Below, in pieces: positions 54,055 to 64,000 of a stretch of DNA of 64,000 nucleotides; the first letter of the stretch is position 1; each line of letters starts with the position of its first letter. Position numbers and translations under genes: made by a program. Source of the DNA: Madurella fahalii. Lineage: Eukaryota; Ascomycota; Sordariomycetes; Sordariales. The notes beneath the pieces are model-generated. The model was given only the letters and a program-made list of their open reading frames with translations. It did not search any database and was not told where the DNA came from. The DNA lies in NCBI GenBank assembly GCA_029876055.1, contig CM056874.1, positions 558,001-622,000 of the forward strand, written 5' to 3'.

Positions 54055-55501
54055 ATGGCTTACAATCCACGCATGTCGATACTGCCGACCGCGCAGCAAC
54101 AGTCGCGATCGCGCAAGAAGGAGGAAGAAGCGGCCTACGCCAACATGCGCCTGCCCGACCGCGAAATCGTCGGCTGCATCAACGAGCTCGGAATTCCCTT
54201 CACCGTCGCTGATCTCCAGAAGCCGAACCCGATCCAAGTACAAATGATCTTTGAGTGGTTTGGCGAGCTGCTCATGAACAAGACGCGGCAGACGGTAGAC
54301 CCGGCAATGCGCGCGGCGGCCCAGGACATGTGCGGCGACTTTGGCGACGCGCTGATGCCGCCCGACACGCGCAATCTACTGGGCTTCTTCGTATCATTGC
54401 GGCGGCTGATGCTCGACTGCGGCGTCAATGACTTCAACTTCATGGACCTATACAAGCCGACCCACGACCGCCTCGTCAAGATCTTTAGCTACGTCATCAA
54501 CTTCGTGCGCTTCCGCGAGAGCCAGACGAGCGTCATCGACGAGCATTGCAACAAGGCCGAGAATGCGAAGTCACGCATTGAGCAGCTGTACGCTGAGAAC
54601 CAAAACATGGAAGCGCAGTTGGACGAGATGCGCGTCAACAGGCGGCAGATGGAGGCATTGGTATCCGAGAAGACGAGGCGGAACGAGGAGCTCAAGAAGC
54701 GGCTCCTGGACCTGAGGAGAAGCCAGGAGAAAGTGGCAGCGCGCCTGGAAGAGGCCAAAGAAAAGAAGGGCGAACTTGCCGCCGAGCTGGAGGAGAAGAC
54801 GGCAACCAAGTTAGCGCTCAAACAGGAGAGCGCCAAGCTGCGGCCGTACACTCTACAGAGCCCTCAGGCCCTGCAGTCCAGCCTCACGGAGCTGAGCAAC
54901 ACGTTGAACGCCGACAAGGCACACATCGACTCTCTAGACCGGAGAGCACGGGCGCTGCAAACATCGGCCGACTCCTTTGCGGTCGTGTCGACGGACGTGG
55001 CGTCCTGCATCAAGCTTCTGGAGGAGATTGCGGTCGAGCTGGCCAAGGAAGAGGAGGAAAACGCCAAGAACGCGAAGCAACGGGACGCGCTTACGGAGCG
55101 TGGGGCGAACGTGCGCGAGGTAGAGCGGACAGAGGCGCTCCTGCAACGGCAGCTGGCCAAGTGGGCGGAGCGGACCGAAGCACTGCGCGCGCAGAGCCAG
55201 GAGAAGGCGCAGAGGGCCAAGGAGAAGATGGAGGAGCTGCGGGCGGTGCACAAGAAGTTGACCGAGGAGCGGTCCGAGAAGGGCAAGGATATTGAGAGGA
55301 GAAGGGTTAGGATAGAGCAGATTGAGAAGAAGGTACGTACGGCCCGCGCGCTATTACTTCTTTGCAACTTTATTAACATGCCTTTAGATGCTCGATCTCA
55401 AAGAAAACATAGAGAACGAGGTCCATGCCGCATACGATGAGTACCTCAAGATGGAGGCACACATCAAGCTCTACATCACCGAGATGGAGCAGGCACTCTG
55501 A
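54055..55501 (+). CDS. NUF2: Kinetochore protein Nuf2 (Ndc80 complex)
   Basis: 462 residues from two exons, 54055-55332 and 55388-55501, with a 55-bp intron (GTACGT...TTTAG). Nuf2 pairs with Ndc80; the dimer binds microtubules at the outer kinetochore. Residues about 30-160 form the calponin-homology domain: LPDREIVGCINELGIPFTVA, QKPNPIQVQMIFEWFGELLM, and DLYKPTHDRLVKIFSYVINF are all typical. From about 170 to the end is a long coiled coil (RIEQLYAENQNMEAQLDEMR...), which pairs with Ndc80 and then Spc24-Spc25. The last exon reads MLDLKENIENEVHAAYDEYL. Met 7 (54073) is an alternative start. Length matches other filamentous fungi. Confidence 0.95.
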
Positions 55502-55703
55502 GCTGGTTTTCCGCACCATTCTTGCACCCGATTAATGTTGTAATGCGGTTGTCTGGTTGGGTTGGTTGATATGTCAGGGTTGGGTATGACGGGGGGGTCT
55601 CATCACTACGATACCACGGGATGACGGGCATCGGCGTTTGGGTTCGGGGTTCGAGACACGGATACAATGTACGGATACATGGCAGAAATTTCTTTCATCA
55701 CCA

Positions 55704-56639
55704 TCAAATCTCACTCCCGCCTTGCAGGTTCCTCCATCCCCCGTCCTCCTTAATCCCCCAATCCCGCTCCTCAAACCGAAACCATCTCCCCAGAACCCTC
55801 CTCACCTCCACCGTCTTCCCAACCCACCTCTCCCGCCTGATATTCCCCCCCGCACTCAAAACGGGCACCCTCTCCCCTAGCATATCCCCACCGCCCTCCC
55901 CGTCCATCCGCCGCTCCTCGCAAACCACAGCCCTGACCCCCTCCCGCCACGCCGCCTCGACGAGCCCCGCCGCGGTGCTGCTCAGCCCCTGGACGCTCCA
56001 CTCGCTGGTGTGTCGGTGGAGCGGCAGGAAGTTGTACGCCAGGAGGAGGCCCAGCGGCCGCTGTCCTGCCCCGCTTCCGCGGGGTGCTGCAGCGGGTGGT
56101 CGTGGCGGCGGCGGAGCGTTGCTTGGGGCCGGGGAGAAGACGGAGAGGAAGGCGCGCAGGTGGGTGACGGTCGGGACGAAGACGGTGCGGATGTGCCGGG
56201 CAGCGGCGGTTTGGCTGAGGGAGGGGATGAGGAGGGGGTGCGGCGTGGTCTTGGGTTGGGGTTCCGGTGGGCGTTGGGGCTGGAGTTGGGGTTGAAGGGT
56301 GGACGGTGCGTGCACGGGTTGATTGTGTGGCTCAGAAGCCGATGTGGGACTTTCTGCTTGGGAGGATTCCTGGGTGGGACAAGGGCGGTCTCGGTCCTGA
56401 ATCGGATGTAGATCTGCGGTGGCTTGCTGCGCGGTGGCCGGGTTGGGTGGTTTGTGGCGGGGTTGGTTCTCGTGCTGGTGCTGGTGCACGAGGTCCTGCG
56501 TGAGGGAGGAAAGGAACTCGGTTCGGTCGGAGCATATGATGAGGGTTGTCGGGTAGTCGCAGTGGTGGATGATGAATTGGAGCAGTTCCGAGGGCAGGGC
56601 TGGGGAAAGGAAGAGGGGATGTGAGTGTGTTGTATCCAT
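55704..56639 (-). CDS. Hypothetical protein, possible RecA-like fold
   Basis: 311 residues, one exon. I cannot name it with confidence. It begins LSPALPSELLQFIIHHCDYPTTLIICSD, where 'hydrophobic strand then ICSxRxxF' recalls the first strand and Walker-less start of RecA-like accessory proteins. A low-complexity Pro/Gln/His stretch (residues 65-140) follows. Then come two more core strands: TAAARHIRTVFVPTVTHLRAFLSVF and RPLGLLLAYNFLPLHRHTSEWS. The C-terminal half has GLVEAAWREGVRAVVCEE and RWFRFEERDW. This pattern could suit an Elp6- or Psy3/Csm2-like protein, but that is a guess. It faces AP-3 beta across a 420-bp divergent promoter region. Confidence 0.72.
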   Translation of the reverse strand: MDTTHSHPLFLSPALPSELLQFIIHHCDYPTTLIICSDRTEFLSSLTQDLVHQHQHENQPRHKPPNPATAQQATADLHPIQDRDRPCPTQESSQAESPTSASEPHNQPVHAPSTLQPQLQPQRPPEPQPKTTPHPLLIPSLSQTAAARHIRTVFVPTVTHLRAFLSVFSPAPSNAPPPPRPPAAAPRGSGAGQRPLGLLLAYNFLPLHRHTSEWSVQGLSSTAAGLVEAAWREGVRAVVCEERRMDGEGGGDMLGERVPVLSAGGNIRRERWVGKTVEVRRVLGRWFRFEERDWGIKEDGGWRNLQGGSEI

Positions 56640-57059
56640 TGTCCCGTAGTGAGAGTGAAAAACGAGGTGAGACGAGTCTAGCCTTCTGCTGCAACCTTAT
56701 CACATGCAACAACCCAGATAAGGAACAGTAAAACCCAGATCCCATCCGCTTCCCCGGAGATTTCTTGCATCCCGGGCTCCCCAGGCAGTCCCGTCCCGTC
56801 GCTGGATGGATCGATCTCCATGCAGAGTGCGGATCGGCCCGTTACCTCTCCAGGCCCGCATGCCCCGCTTGGGCGTTGGAGGGGTTTAGCTGCATAGCGT
56901 AGCTCAGAGGACCCCGCCAATGCCCAGGCCGGATGTCGCAGATCACGTCACTGGCCCCAAGCCACTCCCGCTAACGCGAGGACGCAGAAACAATCACGGT
57001 TGTGTGCACGAAAGCCGAGAGCTTCAGAGCTCCCGACGGAGCAGCATCAGACACCCGCT
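56640..57059. other. Divergent promoter region
   Basis: 420 bp between the starts of the 55704-56639 gene and the AP-3 beta gene; should carry both promoters. No TATA box stood out. Confidence 0.5.
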
Positions 57060-59598
57060 ATGGAGTCAATAGCTCGGATCTCGAGTTTGCTCGAGAATGG
57101 TGGGCGTCAAGCTACACTCCAAACGGCCCCATCACCGCTGACTGTCTTCTGCTAGCCCGAGAATTGACGCTCGATGCTGCCTCTGCTGCCCGAAGCGTGC
57201 GGAGCTCGTCCAAGCCGCTCGACCGTACCCAAGTCAAGAAGCTCCTTGATAGTCGAAATGAGAGGGAGGTGCTTGACGGGCTTCGGCGCGTTATCTCGGT
57301 TTGTTGCGGCCACTTGCCTTGCCACTGTTGGGGGACTGCCATTCGCTGACTGTCGCCCAGATGATGTACCGCTCGCAAAAGACACTGCCGCTTTTCTCGT
57401 CCGTCGTCAAGAACGTTGCGTCGCCGAATCTCGAAATCAAGAAGCTCGTCTACATCTACCTCATCCACCATGCCGAACAGGAGCCCGACCTCGCCCTCCT
57501 GTCCATCAACACAATCCAAAAGTCGCTGTCAGACACGAACCCCCAAGTGCGAGCGCTGGCGCTGCGGACAATGTCGGGCATACGAGTGCCGGTTATCAGC
57601 CAGATCGTATCGCTAGCAATCAGGAAGGGCGAAGGCGACATGAGCCCGTACGTACGACGCGCCGCGGCGCTAGCCATCCCCAAGTGCTACCGTCTCGACC
57701 CCTCCCAGCTACCTCAGCTGCTCGACTACCTCTCGACTTTGCTAGGCGACAAACAGTATTATGTGGCCGGCGCGGCCGTGACGGCATTCATGGAGGTCTG
57801 CCCGGAGAGGATCGACATGATACACAAGCATTACCGGAACCTGGTTAGGATGATCGTGGATATGGACGAATGGAGCCAACTGTCGACGCTGCGATTAATG
57901 ACCATCTACGCGCGCAAGTGCTTCCCAAGGAGAGCAAAGACGGTCAAGAGCAGGGAAAAGGGTGCTGATCTGCAAGATTTCTATCGCGAAGCCACAGACG
58001 GCAGCTCCGAAGGGGAGCAAGTGTTGGCTCTGGATCCAGACCTCGAGTCTTTGCTTAACAGCATCAGGCCCCTACTGCAATCTCGCAACTCCGGCGTCGT
58101 GGTTGCAGTTGCGCGGTGTTATTCTGCCGTGGGCACGCCCGCCTACGCCAAGCTGGCGATTGGGCCTCTGATCGCCCTGCTCCGCGGCGCCCAGGATATT
58201 CAGCAAGTCGCCCTGTTCAACATAGTCTCCATCTGCCTAAGCAACCCCGCCGATTTCGTCAAATATGCCACACATTTCCTTGTCCGTGCAACCGACACAC
58301 AGCCGGTGTGGGAGCTCAAGCTGGAGCTGCTCACCCTCGTCTTCCCGCACGCCCCAGCGCATGTGAAGAGCCTCATCCTCAACGAGCTAGAGCACTTTAG
58401 CCGTGGCTCTGACAAGGTCCTCGTAAGAGAAGCAGTGCGCGCCATCGGCCGCTGCGCCCAAGCAGACACGGCAACGGCACCCCGTTGTCTTCGGCTCCTG
58501 CTCGACCAGATTACCAGCCTCGACGGCATCCTCGCCGCCGAAAGCCTTACGGTCATCCGCCACCTCATCCAGCAGGATCCAACCGCGCACGTCGCGACGG
58601 TCGTCCGCCTCGCCAAGAACCTCGACTCGGCCACAGACCCGCAAGCCCGCGCCACCATCATCTGGCTGGTGGGCGAGTTCTCGGGACTTAACGGGGAAGA
58701 CAACATTGCCGCCGACGTGCTGCGCATCTTGCTCAAGGACTTTGCATCCGAGTCGGAAATCGCAAAGCGCCAAATCGTCTTGCTCGGCGCAAAAGTCTAC
58801 CTGCACCATCTCAATCGCCAGATTGAACAGTCCCAGCAGTCTCAAGAACCGCCGCTGTCTCCCGAGGGCACGCAGGCCCAACAGCCGGCCCAACCTCCGC
58901 TGCTCCTTGAAGACGACTCCCATCCGATCGCCAAGCTATGGTCCTACATCCTCCTTCTGGCGCGTTATGACACGTCCTACGACCTGCGCGACAGGACGCG
59001 ACTCTACAAGGCCCTCCTATCGGTCCCGCAGCTGGCGACGTTGATGCTGTTGGCCCCGAAGCCGGCGCCGCAGGCACCGTCTCCTTCGGAAGCGAGGAAG
59101 GGCTACACGCTCGGCTCCGCCGCGCTGGTGCTTGCCGGCGGTGGCGGGGTGCATGGCCTGCGCGGGTACGAGGATTTGCCCCCGTGGGTGGTGGAAGGGA
59201 GGGAGCCGGACCCGAAGTTGAGGGATCGGGAAGGGGACAGGGGGCCTGTGGCCGAGGGAAGGGGAACTGGGCTGCCGCCGGCAGCTGAAATGTTGGATGC
59301 TGCTGCTGCTGGGAGGTCATCGTCGCCTTCGGTGAGCGGGGCGGTGGGAGGAAAGGTAGCCGGGGCAAATGGGGTGGGCGAGAAGACATTGGATGATTGG
59401 TTGGCTGAGGATGAGGTCAAGGTTGGGGCTGGTGTTGGTGATGAGGGGGAGAGCGAAGAGGAGGAAGAGGAAGAGGAGAGTGAGGAGGAGGAGGAAGAAG
59501 AGGAAGAAGAAGAGGAGGACGAGGAGGACGAAAGTGAGGAGGAGGAGGAAGAGAGTGATGAGGAAGAAGAGAGCGCAAGGCTTGTGCGGCCGTCGTAG
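57060..59598 (+). CDS. APL6: AP-3 complex subunit beta (adaptin)
   Basis: 806 residues from three exons: 57060-57099, 57156-57298 and 57361-59598. AP-3 forms coats that carry cargo from Golgi/endosome to the vacuole. The first exon gives MESIARISSLLEN, joined to ARELTLDAASAARSV, the usual start of the beta subunit. The ARM/HEAT trunk follows, with conserved DRTQVKKLLDS, LVYIYLIHHAEQEPDLALLS, VRALALRTMSGIRVP, SPYVRRAAALAIPKCY and QLSTLRLMTIYARKCF. The last 70 residues are a highly acidic Glu/Ser hinge (SEEEEEEEESEEEEE). The gene stops soon after, with no ear domain, as is common in fungal AP-3 beta. Both introns are short with clear AG ends, and the exon phases fit. Confidence 0.95.
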
Positions 59599-60452
59599 CG
59601 TATGTATCGCAGGCCATGCGTTGAAAACGTTCGGACTGCTGAGTACCCCAGCCCATGGCTATGGTCCACTTGAAATGTGTCGCTATGGCTAATACGGATA
59701 TCTTGCACAATTACGCCTGAGTCTAAGCTTTCTTGTGATACTTCGCACCGCTTGCGAGATTGACATTGTGTTCCAATACGATTTGATGAGCAGCAGGCCA
59801 TTCGGCATTATCCGATGCAGGGTATAATCGGTCGTAAGGAATCTCTTTTTTCGCTTTCGCGTATCTACTACTAAAATTACCACTTATTCGGCAACCCCCA
59901 AGTTCAATTCCGCGAACTCTTCCCCCAATCGGCTAAAGCGTTGGGCCTATCTAAACAGAGGTGGACGTAGAGGCAAGAGAACTCAGCCCCCGTCCCATCA
60001 AAAGCCCCCGGTATCAGTTATGTACATTAGGCACTTTGTGGCGAACGGCAGTTGAATTGCCGGCCGGGTTCATTGCCAGATCCAGGGGTTGGCACCGATA
60101 TTACGTCGGTAGCGCATCGGCACATCCTACAATGCAGAGCCTGGCCCTCACCCGCCGGCTTGGATCAGGTGGCAACCCTGCAGCAGAACCAATATTCCCA
60201 TGCGCTACCACGGCAAAGTAGCCTTGGTGACCGACTCGCACTCCAGGAACAAATACCAACCCGCGGCGCCTATTGCTATGAGGATGGAGAGTGCAACCAA
60301 TCCGGGCTCATGCCCTTTGCAGGAGCAAAGTACTTTACATAGTTGTCGCCCGTAATATAAACCAGACCAAATTTTCCCTCAACCCGGCCCCCCCATGGCC
60401 GTCAATATCCCGTTCCTTCCAGCACACCAGAAGTAACTTTATTCAAGCGATT
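59599..60452. other. Intergenic, nothing recognised
   Basis: About 850 bp between AP-3 beta and the FAD oxidase, containing the 3' UTR of the former and the promoter of the latter. No repeat or RNA gene seen. Confidence 0.5.
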
Positions 60453-62572
60453 ATGAAGCAGGGAGTGCTCTGCCTCGCCATTGCTGCCGCCGCTGGCGGT
60501 GGGTTGGCCTCCCAGTCCCAGCCACTCCAAGGACGACAGGAGGTTGACCAATCTGGCTATGGTTGGCCGCGAGGATGCAAATGCTACCCCGGAGACTCTT
60601 GCTGGCCGACCGGCGGCGAGTGGGCCGCTCTTAACCGCACTGTCGGCGGCCGGCTCGTTCGGGCTATCCCTCCCGGTGCCGCCTGCTACGACAGTTTCGA
60701 AGGGATCCCCACCCGGGACCCGGCCAAATGCGCCGAGGTAGCGTCGCAATGGAGCAACGCAACCTGGACGTGCGTCTTCACTTGCATTCAGAGCGAACAT
60801 GGGATCTGGCTAACCTGACATCCAGGGCTGACCAGGCGACAATCCCCATGATACCGATATGGAGCAATAATACATGCGCGCCCAATACGGCAACTGGACA
60901 ACCCGGTCCGCCGGTGGGATGCCCGGATATTTGCACGCTCGGCTTCTTGTCCCCGTACGCCATCCTGGCCGAGAGTGCCGACGACGTCGTGGCTGGAGTC
61001 AACTTTGCCCGCACCAGGAAGTTGAGGCTCATCATACGGAATACGGGCCACTGCTTCATGGGTCGGTCAACGGGTAAGATAGTACGCTGCTGATCCTGCT
61101 TGAGCTTTCGCTCACCATTACCACCTACCTAGGGTACGGCACACTGGTCATTAACACGCATCGCCTGAACTCCATCAAGTTCAGCAGCACGTGCACCCTC
61201 TGCGATGGCCATACCGGTGGTGTTGTGAAAGTGGGCGCCGGCGTCATGATGCAGGATCTATATGCCCAAGCCTGGCCCAGGAATCTGGATGTCTTGGGCG
61301 GCGAATGTCCCGTGAGTCGAATTTTAACTCCGGTCGCAAGAGGCTGCGAAATAAAAGTTCTGACAAAACCAAAACAGACGGTGGGAATCGCAGGCGGCTA
61401 CTTCGGGGGAGGAGGACAAGGGCCGTTATCCGGCTACTACGGAGTCGGTATGTACTTGCGGATGCACCTGAGGGGGACGCACTATTCGCACAAACTGTTA
61501 AACCTTTGTGACAGGCTCTGACCACGCCATTTCCTTCGACATTGTCCTCGCCAATGGGCGGAGGGTGACAGCCGACGCGAGGCAAAATATCGACCTCTTC
61601 TGGGCGCTCAAGGGCGGCGGCATGGGCACCTTTGGCGTCGTCACCTCGGTGACGCTCAAGACGTACCCTGCGATGCCCGTCACCGGCATGGGCCTCGCCA
61701 TCACCGACTCGGGCGACCGCTTCTGGGAGGGCGTCCGCATCTGGCACACCATGGCCCCGGCCTACACGGCCGCGGGAATGTACGTGTGGTACGCGTTGCA
61801 GGAGGGCTCGCTGGTCGCCCAGCCGTTCGTCGCGCCCAACCTGACCGCCGCGCAGTTCCGCGCCGTCGTCGACCCGCTCCTGGACCGGCTCCGCGCCGCC
61901 AACGTGAGCTTCACGACCACCGAGGTGCGTACGTTTGCAAAGTTCGGGGACCTGTACCGTGACATGTGGGTCACGGCATTCCACGGCTCCGGCCTGGGCG
62001 CCTACTTTGGCGGCCGCATGATCTCGCAGCGGGATGTGAGCGAGCGCGGCGACGACATTGTCCGCGCCTTCCGGACCATGAGCGACAGGTACCCCGGCCA
62101 GGTGCTCTTCGGCGGCCACCTGGTCAATCCCGGGAACAGGGTCCGGGACCCGCAGCAGCGGCTCAGTGCCGTCCACCCTGTTTGGCGGGACACGGCGGAT
62201 ATCCAGATCTTCTTGTACGTGCCGCCTCCGTGCATGTCGCCGGAGCAGCGGGCCGAGGCCGAGCGGAGGGTCACAGTGGAGCTGGGTGGTATTCTCCGCG
62301 CCGTGACCCCTACGAGTGCTGTATATTCTAACGAGGTATATGGCGTTTCGTCCCATGAGGACAGATCATCACCGGCACCAGGGCTAACTACCTAATGTTG
62401 TTAGGGTGACATCAACGAACCAAACTGGCAGGACGCCTTTTGGGGCCCGGTCTATCCACGGTTAAGGCGGATCAAGGACAAGTACGACCCAGATGATGTG
62501 TTTTGGTCCAAGTCAAGTACGGGCTCCGAGGGCTGGGCTCTGCAGAACGACTTGAAGCTCTGTAGAGCGTGA
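60453..62572 (+). CDS. Secreted BBE-type FAD-linked oxidase, apparent frame break in exon 1
   Basis: About 620 residues. Berberine-bridge-like flavoenzymes oxidise sugars, alcohols or secondary metabolites. Exons: 60453-61073, 61133-61311, 61378-61447, 61515-62335, 62405-62572; all introns have GT-AG ends. A signal peptide (MKQGVLCLAIAAAAGG) is followed by CKCYPGDSCWPTGGEWAALN, typical of fungal members. The FAD His is in RNTGHCFMGRSTG. The usual second FAD-linkage region, GGYxxGGGHSP, reads GGYFGGGGQGP, so bicovalent attachment is unlikely. The substrate-domain end WALKGGGMGTFGVVTSV and a C-terminal BBE motif (KYDPDDVFW) are present. Between NATWT (about 60768) and SERTWDLANL (about 60790) the frame shifts by one base with no room for an intron. 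This could be a sequencing error or a recent inactivating change. Confidence 0.85.
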
Positions 62573-62804
62573 TAAGGGGCTTCACAATTGCGCGCCAAAA
62601 AGTTGTAATGAGGTAAGTAACGATTGAGTGTTTGCGAATAATAACATGCCATATGGCCAATTTCGAATGTGGTTTTTTGTCCTCGCTAAAAGATGAGGGC
62701 GATGATGTTACCACACAAAATCCACCCCTATGTCTCTCCTGTTGCTCCCCCCTGAAAGTAAGGCTAAGGTCGGCCAGCCGTTCTGCACACTCGTTTTGTT
62801 TTCT

Positions 62805-63137
62805 TCAGGGGAACTTTGAGCATCTCCCACGGCAACGCTCCTCCTCACCGGGCGGGCAAAGAATCAGCGGGATTATGCACGTATAGCCCTCGGGGCATTT
62901 GGGGTCGCTATCGTCCCCGCAGGGACGACCCTCGATCGGGTCAGGCCTGCATTTTCCGATGCACTTGTTCGGGTCGCAAGGGATGAGAGGAATTTGGCAG
63001 GTGTATCCACGGGGGCAGGGGGCAATTTTGGCCCCGCAAGGACGCCCGTCGATGTTGTCGTCTTTGCCGAGGGACAAGCCAAAAAGCAACAACGCCGCGA
63101 AGAGGGCCTTGATGGTGATCATATCGGCAAGGTGCAT
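62805..63137 (-). CDS. Small secreted protein with two six-cysteine repeats
   Basis: 110 residues (105 from the second Met at 63122, which starts the signal peptide MITIKALFAALLLFGLSLG directly). The mature part is a tandem duplication: GRPCGAKIAPCPRGYTC...C...C.GKC and GRPCGDDSDPKCPEGYTC...C...C.GRC. Each repeat has six cysteines in the order C-x(5-6)-C-x(5)-C-x(6)-C-x(n)-C-x(3)-C, with a shared GYTCxIPLI core. The family is not recognised. Size, signal peptide and paired cysteines fit small secreted proteins of fungi, including effectors or antimicrobial proteins; which role applies cannot be told. No membrane anchor or GPI signal. No intron. Isolated from neighbours by intergenic DNA on both sides. 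Confidence 0.75.
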   Translation of the reverse strand: MHLADMITIKALFAALLLFGLSLGKDDNIDGRPCGAKIAPCPRGYTCQIPLIPCDPNKCIGKCRPDPIEGRPCGDDSDPKCPEGYTCIIPLILCPPGEEERCRGRCSKFP

Positions 63138-64000
63138 AGAGTAGGGGGTGCGTTCTACTATGGGTTTGAGGGGGATGAGAACTAGACCTTAGACATTATC
63201 ATGGATGGTTCGGGGAGCCTGGGTGTGGTTATATGGCAATTGAAGCTCCGCTGATCTTCGAGTTTTTACGTGTCCATCGCAGAGCCTATGTGGTTGATTG
63301 GCATCAACCAGGTTGCTGTTACTAAATAAGGAAGCTTCTAGGTCCCATCCTATGCTACCGCCGACGCCTCCTACACGTATACGTCCGTATTCAGTTTAGA
63401 CCTGGCGAGTCACGGTTGCCCGCGGATATGATCCCTGGTTCCTCGTCCTGAGGCGAGTATGATTACCCGACGGATGAACTTCCATGCGACCCTGACATAT
63501 TGCTAATGAAACTCGGGACCGCCCTACAATTGGGCGTTCGACTCGCGCGCTCCGCCAATGGGGGGAGCCGGGTGAGCTAGTGTGAGCGGTACGACACTCG
63601 CCGCTTTTTCTCGCACAAGTGGGTGAGCGACCGGTGGGCGAGATAGTGCCAAGTAGCTAGGTATGCAGTATTGTGGATGGGCAGATTCCATTGCGATGCA
63701 ATCGCGGCAAACATCCAACTAACCTAGCCTTGGTGTGTCAACTCCCAACCTCGTGCATCTGCTGCTTGTCACGGCGAGTGTCATCAAGATCCAGTTAAAG
63801 AAGACAGAGAAGTAGAGCTGATGTGGCGGCTGACGGCTGCTCACACTTTCACTGGCGAGGACGAGATCAAAATGCTTTCAGAAAGATCGTCTTAACCTCG
63901 AGGACGTGTCAATTCCTGTATCCCCAGGTTTGCCGAAGGAAATTGTCAGCGGCTTTGGCATCGGCGGGAGAGCCTCTCTCATTCACATAGAGTAATCTGC
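63138..64000. other. Intergenic to window end; nothing recognised
   Basis: About 860 bp with only short open frames lacking domains. It includes the promoter of the small secreted protein gene. Confidence 0.5.

Overview
The window is genomic DNA of a filamentous ascomycete, most likely a Sordariomycete near the Chaetomiaceae. Genes are GC-rich with short 50-120 bp introns. There is an AA9 cellulose-active oxygenase, and a block of retroelements whose coding frames are full of TAG/TAA stops and C/T or G/A differences, as left by repeat-induced point mutation (RIP). The assignment comes from gene style and families, not from a database match.

Left arm (1-10.6 kb): the N-terminal half of a multi-intron polyketide synthase (ketosynthase and acyltransferase domains, running off the left edge), a seven-helix fungal rhodopsin-like membrane protein, a BAHD/trichothecene-type acyltransferase and a SnoaL/NTF2-like small enzyme. 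Together they look like the edge of a secondary-metabolite cluster.

Centre (about 12-38 kb): a transposon graveyard that can be taken apart by target-site duplications. A Ty3 chromovirus 'B' (15587-32211, duplication atcta) was invaded by a second chromovirus 'A' (19941-27907, duplication taggg). A itself carries a 585-bp miniature LTR element (TRIM, 20708-21292) that is almost free of RIP. Solo LTRs of at least five families, a broken pogo-like transposase and a 1,040-bp element with perfect 82-bp inverted repeats surround or fill them. A, B and the TRIM each have an 'LTR end, 2-3 nt, then a 9-11 nt complement of their own LTR' layout, which suggests Tf1-type self-priming. The TRIM shares an identical 13-nt polypurine tract and similar LTR ends with A. 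Between chromodomain and 3' LTR, A carries an antisense gene-like unit with a TATA box and good introns, and B shows signs of a similar one.

Right arm (38.9-63.1 kb): ordinary gene space with an Ala-rich unknown protein, an aprataxin-like DNA deadenylase, an AA9 LPMO, a large basic coiled-coil protein, the kinetochore protein Nuf2, an unknown protein, the AP-3 beta adaptin, a secreted BBE-type FAD oxidase with an apparent one-base frame break, and a small secreted protein built of two six-cysteine repeats. Long intergenic stretches hold microsatellites and degraded repeat pieces.
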